NCBI GenBank assembly: GCA_000231825.2
Contig: JH720354.1
Span: 348,965-412,964, forward strand
Direction: 5' to 3'
DNA from: Tetrahymena elliotti 4EA
Taxonomy: Eukaryota; Ciliophora; Oligohymenophorea; Hymenostomatida; Tetrahymenidae
Length of the DNA: 64,000 nt
The position numbers and the translations under genes were made by a program. The notes under the pieces were generated by a model. The model did no database searches. It was not told the origin of the DNA and worked only from the letters and a program-made list of their open reading frames with translations. Below are positions 53,828 to 64,000 of the stretch, in pieces (position 1 is the first letter of the stretch; every line of letters begins with the position of its first letter).

Positions 53828-56800
53828 TGAAATTAATTAATAACTAAATAACTAGAATATACCTAACTAATAATTGTCTCAAATATTTTTATTTATAAAT
53901 TTATCTATTTTAATTCCAACAAATAATGTTTGTTTCTTTTTTAATTATTATTCTCATGTATTTACATCAGTTTTTTCAACTTTACTTAAAAATATCAATT
54001 TTTTCTTTTTTCTATTTTTAGTCTTTTAAAGAGACCTGAGGGATTTGTCAATCAGTAAATTGTAAAATGCTTTGAGAAATGTAAAGATAATTAGTTATTA
54101 TCAGTACAAAGTTAGAGTATTGTATTAACAAATTAATTATTTTAATCTTTTATGAATTATTTTTAAATATTCTTATGTTTTTTGAAAAAAAATTATTTTT
54201 TACCATTAAAATTTATTTTATTTGCAGATAAATTATATGATAATGTTATTAAAAATATATTATTTTACATTTCAAAAAATCTAATTTCAAGAATCTTAAG
54301 ATAATTGAAAAGGTTGTTTTGACTAAATAAAAAAAAATAAATTATTTGTAACTCGATGAGAGCAAACTCTATTGTAAGAAAAATGGAAAACATCTATTAA
54401 GAGTAAATTATGGCTTTAAAATACCAAATAAGCTCTTTATAAAAACCTAGACGCATAATGGAGGGAAGAAGATAATGGTCTGGGGGGCTATGAATAGCAA
54501 AAGACCTATGTATCTTGTTCTCGTTGAGGAAATGCTTGATAGAAAAAGGTACAGAAAATTGCTCATTGATTTCTTCAAAAACTCTGATTATGATGTTGAA
54601 ACTAATATTTTTCAACAGAATAATTGTAAAGTGCATATATGTATTTAACAATTAAGTAGATAGATTCTTTTGAATGACCATCATAATCACCGGATTTAAA
54701 TCCTCTCAAAAATATATCGTCAAGACTGAATGAATATCATATGATGAATTTCTTTTTAATTTTTTAGCTCTCTGGTTGTATGTAATGAGTAAAATTGATA
54801 TTTAATGAATCAAGAAAAAAAAGTGCTAAACATAAGAATTTTATTATTTTCTAACTGACTGTTTTTGAAAAAAATTATTAGCAAAAGACTAAATTATTAA
54901 ACTAGCCTTTTGAAATAAAGATTAAGTCCTACTTCTGTAATATCTTACATATTTAAATAGAATTTAAAATTAAATTTTCTTAAATATCTTTATTTGATTT
55001 GAAAATTTTTATTAGCTGTGATTACACCTAAACTTTAAACTTGGAGAGATATTTAATTAATTTAGTGTTTTAAAAAAATTGTAAATCATTTGATTGAAAT
55101 TACTCAAAAAAAGAAGAAATGTAAGAATTAATAATCCTAAAAATGACTTTTTATTTTTCTTTTACATGGAATACAAATAAGCAAGACTCTTTAACATATT
55201 AATAATTTTTTAGTGATTATAAGGTAAATAAATAATTTTTTTTGAAAAACATTCATAAATACTTTCTTTATTAAAATTTTTAAAATACAGGCAGATTCTT
55301 TCCAATATTTTTTTTAGTGGGATTTACCTACCATCTTAAAAGAAAAGAAAAAATTTTTCAAACTTATTTTCAATTTTCGAACTCTTATTAATAGTTTGAG
55401 AATATAGGATAGCAAATATAACTTCTTTAAAAGTGCATTAAGTTATTTCTTTTATAATATTAGCTAATATAACATTAAGTATTCAATATACCTTTAACTT
55501 AAAGACTTTAGAGACAAAAATTTAGAATAAGTACAAAAGAATTATTTTAAATAAATGATGATAAAAATAATAAAAATGGAAATGATTAAATAGATATTTA
55601 TATCGATTATCATTGACATAAAAATATTAAAAATACATATTTTTTACTAAAATTTTATCTCATTTTTTAATATAAATAATAAAAATCCTTATCTCTTCTT
55701 TTATCTTTTATTTTGAAACAAGAAATCTAAAACTTATAAAATTTTTCAAAACTATCAAAAAGCTTTCTAAAATATGAAAAAAAATAAGAGGTTGTCTTTT
55801 TTTTGTTTGAGATTGATTAGAGACAAAATGAAAAATACAATAAATAAATGTATTCAATTTCAAATTATTTTTATGTTTGATTAGTTAAAATTTTTTAATC
55901 TGTTTGACTAGAAATTAATAAACTTTAAATGTTTTGCTTGATTTTTGTAAACTAAATATTTTGTTAGATAGGTTTAATATTTTTTATTTTTGGAGTTGTT
56001 TTGTGGGATATTTTGAGAAAGCAAAAGTCAATTTATATCTGATTATTAATATAATATGCGAAAGATGTTTGAGAATCTGAGAGTTAATTAAAAAAATTTT
56101 AGTTTTGTTTGTTTTATTTTATTTTTTGTAAATTAAATGTGTCTTGGTTTATATTACTAATTATTATTTATCAAATTACCTTTGATTTTCTAATTTTTTG
56201 CGTATTATTTTATCAAAAGATATCTTAATTACTTAATTTATTATCCTTTCTACCTAATTCTTTTATTTTTAATTTTTGTTAAAAGGGAGAGATACACTTC
56301 TTTGCATGATGTTAAAGTAAAGTATTTATTGATGATAGATACTTAAGCAATAGTGTGAAAATGCTTTGAAATTGATGATCTTTATTCTTAACATTTATTT
56401 GTCGCATGATATGATATTGAGATATTTCTAAAAAAGAGAAAAAAACTAATTCAATTTTGATTAGTGTAACCTAAATCAAATGCAAACATATGTTTATTTT
56501 ATAGATATCGCATATTGTACATATAAATTTTTTTAAGAATGTATTTGTTAAGATTGGAATTAATAAATTAATATAAATTTTCTATAATAGAATATTAATC
56601 TTTTATTTTTATTATCCTATTACTTTCCTGAAAATAAATTTAAACCAATCTATTGAAATCATATAAATTGGAATACACTTTATTGAAAAACAAAAACAAA
56701 AGAATAAAATATTCTTTTATAATTTATCACCTAAATATGATAAAAAAGAATAAAGTAAAAGTCAAAAACACTTTTTATACTGCTTGAATGATTTTTATAA

Positions 56801-58227
56801 AATTAATTACTAACTTGCATGTTCAAATATTCAAAATAATTTGTTTCCCATAAAGGCAATAAATATTTTTAAAAGTAACATCTAATTATGTCATATGAAA
56901 CCAGAATTTGTAAGAAAATATAACAAAAAATAAATAATTTCGTTCCTAATTTACATTTACTTTAAAGAGATATTACTTGCTCTTTTTTTTTTCATACATA
57001 AATAAGTATTTCTGAAAAAATTTTATTGCTATCAATATTTTAACAAAAAATTATTTCGGAACAATTAACTTTACACATAATGAATCTCAATTGACAAGGA
57101 ATTGATTTGTAATCCATTCATTTTTAAATTGATGTAAAACGTTAAGGGATATGGCGAATGGTCTTTGATTAAAATAAAAAAGAATTAATTTTTGATTATG
57201 TTTACTTACAAATAATTGAAATTAATATTTGTCTCTTTCATAAAAAATTAATTCATAAAGTAAAAGTTAAGTGATTTAATGTTTCAGATATTTCTGTCAC
57301 AAACAAACAAATTTAATTATCTTTAATAAAGATTAATTTTATCATAGATAAAAAAGAGGTAAAATCTATAAATTTATTTATTTAGTTAGGTCAGTTAAAC
57401 AAAAAAATAAACAAATAAATCTTAAAATGAAAAATTTAACACATCTTTATTGATAAAAAGAGATTTATCTTAACTTAACTCCTTCCTTTATTTTTTATAG
57501 CTAGAATTTTATTTTAAGAATTTCAATAAATCAAAAAAGAGGGCTCAGTAAGCATGAATCAAGCAAAAGTATTTCATGAAATTGTTTGAACAAAATTAAA
57601 TATCAAAAATCAAAATCAAAGTTATAATTACTTTTCTTGATTAAAAAATTATTTGATTTTATGATGAAATTCACTTTAACCCAATCAACTAACTATTCTC
57701 TCCTTAAATGCTCTTGTATCTATATTATTTCTAAGCATCTTTTTAAGTTGATATGAAAAGCAAATATTTGCAGTGATAGATAAAATTTAAATGCTTAGTA
57801 AAGAAGCAATAAAACTATGAATTAAAATTTCCAGAGCCAAAAATAGTTTCTAGTATTTTCTGATGTTTCATTTTTGTCTATGAATTTTTTCAATTGTTAT
57901 TAAGGGAACTAATTTAAGGGCTTTTTGTAGTAAGCCTTACTTTTATCGTTAAAAGATATTAATTAACTAAAAGTATTTTGATGAAATCTAATGATTAATA
58001 AGGATTTACTCATCAATCTAAAGTGATATCAGTAGTTCATAAATCAATAATAGAAAAATAAATTCTATCAATATTCTTAAAACTTCTGTAAGGCTGCCAA
58101 CTTTTTAATTCATTTAAGCAAAATTAATAAATTAGCTTGAAAAAAACTCAAATATTCAATTTATTAATAATGAATTTATTCCAAAAAAGAATATTAAAAA
58201 GTTATTTGTAAAAACAAAAAATTCAAA
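53828..58227. other. 4.4-kb gene desert with a transposon relic
   Basis: The longest geneless stretch of the window, very A+T-rich. The only recognisable item is the decayed Tc1/mariner transposase at about 54355-54780. Upstream at about 54030-54130 a short frame (KRPEGFVNQQIVKCFEKCK) might be the remnant of its DNA-binding part, but that is a guess. No terminal inverted repeats could be defined by eye. Confidence 0.6.
54355..54780 (+). pseudogene. Decayed Tc1/mariner-family transposase
   Basis: Read on the plus strand, the segment matches the DDE catalytic core of Tc1/mariner transposases, which cut and paste DNA using three acidic residues. Visible landmarks in order: DESKLY (first Asp), GGKKIMVWGAMNSKRP, then FQQNNCKVH, where the second catalytic Asp is Asn. 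After a frameshift between about 54646 and 54672 comes E-stop-PSQSPDLNPLKNI. In the last block the family WP is TGA-P and the third acidic residue (usually IEN) is Lys. The spacing of the two first landmarks (88 residues) fits the family. Two lost catalytic residues, a frameshift and an in-frame TGA make it non-functional. Confidence 0.85.
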
Positions 58228-59079
58228 ATGCTCACAAGTATTGCTCCCATGAATAATGTTCCTATGATGAACTTTCCTATGATCAATATGCCTCAAGCTC
58301 AAGGAAATAATCCCTCAAGCTAATTAGAAGCTACATCTAGTACTATCATGAAAAATACTAAGAACATTTAAATTACAAGAGATGAAAATTGTATTTAATG
58401 TGGTTGGGAATTCCGTGATACTACTTATTCTTTACAAGAAGCAGGTGCTCACCAAGTTCAAAAATTTGATCCTTGTTGTATTAATTCTTGCTGCTGGTGG
58501 CCTTGTAAGAGAAGTTGTAGTTGTCATTATAGCCTCCCTCCCCATATCTCAAGTAAACATGTTCATCCAGATGGTATTTAAGTTTTGTTCCCTAGCAAAA
58601 ACCAAGGAGTAGTTTTTATAAAAGGTGTATCTATTGGAACTTTTGAGTATTAAAGACCAGGAAATTGTTGGAGTTTTCACTTTTTTAGATAACCTAAGGT
58701 AATCATTACAAAGTCAGTAACTAATGAGCAGCTGATATTAAGACCAAATGATAATTGTTTACTAGGATGTGCAGAGCTCAATTGTGGGTGCTTTATTTAC
58801 GAAAAAGCTATGTATGTAGAAAAGCAAGGAAGAATAAAGGAGGGAAGATATTCAAGAAGTTGTGCTAGAGCTTTCCTTAATACTTATTGCTGTAATCCTC
58901 ACTTTTATGAAAATTTAAGTTTAGATGTTTAGGACTTTATCTAAAATGACTCTGAAAAATTCTTGGTTTATGCTGCTTTTATTTTCTATTAGGAAAACTA
59001 TAAGTTTAATTGTATGAGTTTTAAATAAATAAGCACAGAGATATGTAACAATTGCTGTTGCTGTTTCATAATGCAATGA
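58228..59079 (+). CDS. Small Cys-rich protein, possibly scramblase-like
   Basis: Intronless frame of 283 codons, ATG 58228 to TGA 59077-59079. Residues 1-50 are Met/Pro/Asn-rich (PMMNFPMINMP). The rest is Cys-rich with clusters CCINSCCWWPCKRSCSC, ELNCGC, NTYCCNP and a CNNCCCCF near the C-terminus. The arrangement of an ILRP-x-DNC strand, a Cys cluster, a YEKAMYVE strand and a hydrophobic C-terminal segment (FLVYAAFIFY) is reminiscent of phospholipid scramblases. These have a beta-barrel with a palmitoylated Cys tract and a C-terminal helix. The match is by pattern only; the family's other motifs are weak, so the assignment is tentative. The Cys clusters could bind metal or be acylated. It converges with the minus-strand gene to its right. 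Confidence 0.7.
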
Positions 59080-60058
59080 TAAGTTTGTATAAAAAATGAG
59101 CACATCTGATTTAAAAGATAATTAAGTGTTTCTAAATTTTGATCATTTGTTTGCTTATTGTTAAAATTGAATTAAAATTTTAAAAATAAAATATTTACTC
59201 TGTTTCCTTACTTAATTTTTATTGTTAAACGTGTATCTTTTCTTACTATCTTACTTATGAAAAAATTAAACTATTTGATCTTTCGCGAAATTCAATACAT
59301 TTAAAATGAAACCATTCAAAAAATATTTTGATATTTTAAAATTAAATGTTAATGAATTAAATATTTTCTTTAAAAATTAACTATTGTCATGATTATTAAG
59401 CAAAGTTTAAACTTTTCTCCTCACAATTTAAATTCTCAAAAAAAAAAATATATGTTCATTTATTTAAAAATTTAACAAACCAATTAGGCATGTTTGAATG
59501 GCAGGATATTTAATAAAATTCTAAGTCTTTTTTAGATCATGCAGTTGAAGATATAACATAACATTAAATTTGAAGAGACTCAAATTAATAATCGAAAATT
59601 GCAAAATAAAGGTTGAAATAAAAGACTAAATTGAGTAGTATTTAGAATAAAAATTATGTTAATTGATATAAGATGTATTTATAAAAAATAAAAGAAATAA
59701 ATACAAATAAAGCTTAAACTGATCAATTAGCTTTAAAATAAAAATTAATATTATATTTATTAATTTGATAGTTGAGATAAGGTGTAATTTATTTATTTTT
59801 ATATATAAGTTAGTTCTATTTTTGTATTGTTGTTGTGGTTATTATTGTTGTTAGTTTATAGTTTTATTTCTCATAAATATTAGTTTGGTTGGTTCTCTAT
59901 ATATTTATTTAATTACTTATTATCAATATATTTATTAAGGAAAAATTCATCAAAAATATTTTTTTGCTTTCATGTTCTTACTTTTATCATATTATTATTT
60001 GAAGAAAAGTAATGGGTACCAAGTTATCTATCTCATACCCTCAATTATTTATTCGCTC
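59080..60058. other. Intergenic between convergent genes
   Basis: A+T-rich 3' flanks of two convergent genes. A short T/G-rich run (TTGTTGTTGTGG-like) is at about 59822-59850. No gene recognised. Confidence 0.6.
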
Positions 60059-63000
60059 TCAATCGTACTCAGATACTATCATGTTACGCATATTTTCGAA
60101 GAAATTGAAAAATTCTTATGCTAATTCTTGTTTTATTTACATAACATCTAATGTCTTTTTCAAAACTTCCATGAAAACGTTGAAATCTTTCTCACTAATG
60201 TCCATTTATTCATGATGATCTCTAACATTTTAGCCTTAATATCTTTTTTAAGGTAATTAATAATTAAAAAAATTAATATATAAATTAGATTTATTTACTT
60301 TGTAGAACCACCACTTGCCATATTTATGTAATCCTTAAAGTGTTTTTTAACAGAAGGTAATTCTACATTGATGAAATAATGTCTAATTCTCTTTTCTTCC
60401 ATAATTTTGTCAAAGAATTTTTCAGAGAATACAGAGAGGAAGTCATCGCCTCCTATTCTTTCGAATAATGATGGTGGTTTACCGCCAACTATATCAACTT
60501 TAATGGTATCTAATAAATTCATAAATTCAGCAATGCTCTCCTTTGTAGAACCGCATTCAGTGAAAGATTCTTTGAGTAGATTCTTGTAAATTTCAAACTA
60601 ACTAGACATAATAGTAAATCTACTATGGGCTTCTTTGGCACTTTTTCCTTTAAACCTTTTAAATTTAAATAAATTAATGATAAATAAATAAATAATTGAT
60701 TCAATTTTCTACTTGTTTGGTCCTCCACAAATCATGATATAGTAATCTGTCATTTTTTAGCCTAACTACTTCATGTCAACATTTTTGAAGAAATCTTTTA
60801 ATTATTGAATAGTCAATAATTTCTCTTCATATAGTTTTTTCACAGCCTTCTCAATAACAACAATACCTCCAAGTCTGTCATACAAAGTGTTATTCTTTTT
60901 GGGAATTTCGCTTCTCAAACATTCTAAAAGTCTTCCAATTTCATTTATTGAATGTGTATCAACACCATTTTCTTTAAATCCTTATTGAATTTAAGCACAG
61001 CAAAAGGTAAATACCTTTTCTGATATATGTGCATGAGAGTGAGCTTCTCTCATTTATTTACCTTTATATCTTTGTATAAAGTCATAAATAAAAACATTAG
61101 AATAAATATAATATCTTACTTAGATGGACCTCCAAATACAAGAGATAAATATTGAACGTATTATTCTTACACTTAATTTGTATCAACTTTACTGAAGATA
61201 GGCTTGATTTCATTAATTTGAAGTATTTTGTTAAAATAATATTTCACAGCCTTTCTAATACCTTCTTCTTTATTCACTCTGTTATAAAGAGATTCAGATG
61301 GTTTTTATGTAATTTAAGAACGTAAAGGTTCAATTAGCATCATTACTTCTTATACAAGTTATGGTTTCAATTTTAAGTCATCTTTAAGTATTCTCTTGAA
61401 ATATTCAGAAGCCTTATTGAAGTGATCATCATTCAAACCTAGATCTTTATGAGCTTCTTACATATTTCTTCCTTCATACCTTTAAAATTCATAAATATTA
61501 AGTATATTCAAATTATTTTTAATTAATTTGAACTATTTATTAGAGTCAAAACTTAATATTCAAATTATTTTTAATTAATTTGAACTATTTATTAGAGTCA
61601 AATTCAAAAAATTTAGCTTAAAATAGCTTTATCTCCTATTCTTTTTTTAATCATTTAATATGAGAGAAGCTTAATGGTTATTTGATATTAAAAACTCAAT
61701 GCTCAGCTCAATAAATATTAAGAATTAAATTAAAAATAATTTGATTTATTAAAGTTATCTCACAATTTTATCAATAGAATAGAAAGAAATACCAAATCCT
61801 CTATTTAAAAATTTGGTGGTGATTTTTTAATGGTTTAAATTATATCATTTATTTTTTAAATTAAAATTCAAAATATTTGAAACGAATTAAAAAATTACAG
61901 TTATCTGCTCCCGAAATAAGTTTTAAGGAATTATCCGATGATTCTTTTTTATTTACTTTGGCTTGTTTTGTTTAAGAAGAACTTTTTCAAATCTTGATCT
62001 CCAAAGATTTCATTGACAAACCTATCAGCTATGTCTTATACAACCTCTTCTCCGCCAAGTCTGATAACCAAAGGAATTTATTTTTCTTCATTTTTAGCAT
62101 CATTATTTTAGTTTGATTAAGATCTCTTGTTGCTTTGTTTTGCACTTTCATTTTTATTGCTTTAATCTTCTGCTATTAAATTTAAAGGAAGATTTCGATT
62201 TAAAATTTTTAATAATTCAAAATCAATCTACCTGATTTTTTTCTATTATATCTTGAGAAAGTATCTATGTCCTCCTTGGCATTATTATGAAATGGGCACC
62301 CACCTGTTGCTTACTACTTTAGAGGATTTTCTCTATCATGTTATTAGAAAGTGTGTACGAGTCTAAGAATTTCTTCTGGATTTATGCTTATAGAGATATC
62401 GTTTATGCTCATATGTCTTAAAATTTAATTGCTATCAATAATAAATGTGGATTTGAAAGCTGCGCCTTTTTTTAGAAAAAATAAAATCATTAAGTAAGCA
62501 TATAGAAATGCTCCAATATCAAAATGAAGGAAAAATAATAAAAATTTTTATACACTCACCTTTCTCTCCTGCTTCCCCATCTTCTATCACTACTCCATAA
62601 CTTGTAGAAATTTACTTATCAACATCTGATAGCAGAGGAATTTCTAAATTGCCTAAGCCACCTTCTGATTTAGGTTTTTGGCAATAATTCATGTGAGCGA
62701 ACTAACTATCTTAAGAGCATCCAATCACTTGGCATGCTGCTTTAACGAATTTCTCATTTAATTCGGAGAAGGCTAAAATTTCTTTTCTGCTTAATTCAGA
62801 GAAATCATAAGGAAAGAAAAATAGCACAACATATTAACCTTTGTAATCTCTTAGAGAAATTTTCTTGAAACCTTTATTAAAATATGCCATCCCAGAGAAG
62901 TTGGGAGCAGGACGTTTGATAAAAGTGTATTAATAATCAGCAGATTGATAAGTTTGTTTAGCACTTTCTCTTGCACTATCTTTATTTTCTATCCTATTTT

Positions 63001-63377
63001 CTGATTTAGCAATCTTTACATTGTCTTCCTAATGAATGTTGGTAAATGTAGGTATGTCGTTTTTAGATTTCTTGCTATGAGCATTATAATTATTATATTA
63101 TTCTATTATTAATAAAAAAATTGATAAGAATCATTAAGCTAAATATTTAGTTTTTCATTTCTTAAAATTCTACAAAATTAATTTATTTCAATCATTCTAT
63201 TGTAAAATAGTTCATGAAAATATTATTTGGGATTGACTTTCATGAAATACAAAAGAAAAGGATAAAAAGAAATTAGAAAATAAGGCTACTCTTTTCTTAG
63301 GGCTTAGACATATCTTGAGAATCAACTGTGTTTTTCTCGTCAAATCCATATGGATGTTACTATTAACAATTTCCCAT
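60059..63377 (-). CDS. MGNC-acylated peroxiredoxin-like protein fused to four truncated hemoglobins
   Basis: Eight exons: 63377-63290, 63102-62560, 62465-62232, 62172-61899, 61479-61120, 61069-60713, 60655-60299 and 60242-60059 (798 aa); phases all fit. The N-terminus MGNCQQQ is a classic N-myristoylation plus palmitoylation signal. Residues about 93-250 follow 2-Cys peroxiredoxin (KGQYVVLFFFPYDF, AFSELNEKF, EGGLGNLEIPLLSDV, FKSTFIIDSNQILRHMSIND). The peroxidatic site reads FSELSRKE (Ser134) instead of FTFVCPTE, so peroxidase activity is not expected. GGCPFH (Cys267) sits near the usual resolving Cys. Four 2/2 (truncated) globin units follow, starting about residues 322, 441, 559 and 676. Proximal His are at 390, 510, 629 and 748 in GxxMxEAH-type motifs. 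Single-domain ciliate truncated hemoglobins are about 120 aa, matching the unit length. Likely membrane-tethered O2/NO or redox sensing; this is inference. Confidence 0.88.
61505..61602. repeat. 46-bp direct repeat in intron 4 of the peroxiredoxin-globin gene
   Basis: Two identical 46-bp copies (61505-61550 and 61557-61602) starting TATTCAAATTATTTTTAATT, 52 bp apart, inside the 419-bp intron that splits the first globin. Recent duplication; no coding effect. Confidence 0.9.
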
Positions 63378-64000
63378 TTAGATTGATGATGTATATGTGA
63401 ATGTATTATTTGTCTTAATAAAAATGTTTTATCAAACAATTCAAGTTTTTATTTCAATCAAAAACCGCTTTATTAAAGTGCTAAATCTAATTGCAACAAG
63501 TCTTTTAATCCTTAAAACTCTTTGTTAACAAATAATTTGCTAAAATAACTGAGTAAAAAGTTTATTTTTAATTTATTGATTTGTTTCTTCCTCTTACTTT
63601 TTTTAAAATCAAAGAACAATTTATCTGCAAAATATAAAAATTTGTTTTTTAACTAACTTTTAATACAAATAAAAGCTAACATACAACAATTACTATGATT
63701 GCATTAGTAAATTAACTAATTAATTAATCAATCAATTAATTAGTATTTATTATTTAACTAACTAATTCAAAAACAATTAACTCTTCATTCTTATTTGAAT
63801 TTATATTTTAAACTAATTTTCTACATAATTCATTCAACCTTCATTTTCAATCAATCTACCAATCAACCAGAAATATATATAATTATTAAGTATAGGGGCT
63901 ACTAAATTTTCTTAATTATACATTTATAAACAATATTTATTCACTCTCATCTAATAAATATTAATTTATTGACTTATTTCTTTTCACTTGAGATTCAATC
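63378..64000. other. Upstream region of the peroxiredoxin-globin gene
   Basis: A+T-rich 5' flank of the minus-strand gene, presumably holding its promoter. It contains an ATTAATCAATCAATTAAT palindromic/microsatellite tract at about 63718-63745. No gene seen. Confidence 0.55.

Noticed and set aside
54397..54651. Minus-strand 84-codon frame in the gene desert
   Set aside because: It is the shadow of the plus-strand Tc1/mariner relic, whose family motifs lie on the plus strand.
54672..54695. In-frame TGA in the transposase read as Trp or selenocysteine
   Set aside because: All genes here use TGA as stop; the codon sits where the family has Trp, and other catalytic residues are also lost, so it is a decay mutation.
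60012..60215. Plus-strand 67-codon frame starting MGTKLS
   Set aside because: Antisense to the last exon of the globin gene, whose minus-strand reading completes the fourth globin including its proximal His.
63212..63439. Minus-strand 75-codon frame starting MFDKTF
   Set aside because: It overlaps exon 1 of the peroxiredoxin-globin gene in another frame; only the MGNC frame splices in phase to the peroxiredoxin exon.

Overview
This window reads as nuclear DNA from an oligohymenophorean ciliate, most likely Tetrahymena or a close relative. Genes are open only when TAA and TAG are read as glutamine, and every complete reading frame ends in TGA. Intergenic DNA is very A+T rich. Introns are A+T-rich GT...AG introns, mostly 50-100 bp with some of 250-900 bp. 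Under the standard code the genes break into short ORFs, so all models here were built by hand with the ciliate code. I required phase to be preserved across each intron and, where possible, checked against protein-family motifs.

Layout, left to right: (1) the 3' part of a multi-pass membrane protein with an Asn/Gln-rich tail (190-2965); (2) a ubiquitin-specific-protease-like protein whose catalytic Cys and His boxes are missing (3778-6932); (3) a chromodomain protein with S/T-P repeat arrays (7649-11747); (4) a Q-rich protein of unknown function (12400-14628); (5) a protein with two cyclic-nucleotide-binding domains (15393-17571); (6,7) two tandem giant paralogous receptor-like membrane proteins of about 3,300 and 3,500 residues, each with a Cys-rich N-terminus, WD-like beta-propeller blades, parallel beta-helix repeats, an EGF-like Cys segment, a polytopic membrane domain and a cytoplasmic tail (19360-30479 and 31482-42836); (8) an ALDH12-type delta-1-pyrroline-5-carboxylate dehydrogenase (44426-47088); (9) a chitin synthase (49177-53827); (10) a 4.4-kb gene desert holding a decayed Tc1/mariner transposase (about 54355-54780); (11) a small Cys-rich protein, possibly scramblase-like (58228-59079); (12) on the minus strand, an 8-exon gene for an acylation-signal (MGNC) peroxiredoxin-like protein fused to four truncated-hemoglobin domains (60059-63377).

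The last gene is the most striking. It combines a peroxiredoxin fold that has lost its peroxidatic Cys with four tandem 2/2 globins that all keep the proximal His. Introns fall at the same place in every globin unit, so the array looks built from symmetric exons of 357-360 bp. Apart from the two giant paralogs, neighbouring genes show no obvious pathway relationship, as is usual for ciliate chromosomes. All genes except the last (and one weak candidate exon pair near 18.0 kb) are on the plus strand, so the small Cys-rich gene and the peroxiredoxin-globin gene converge.
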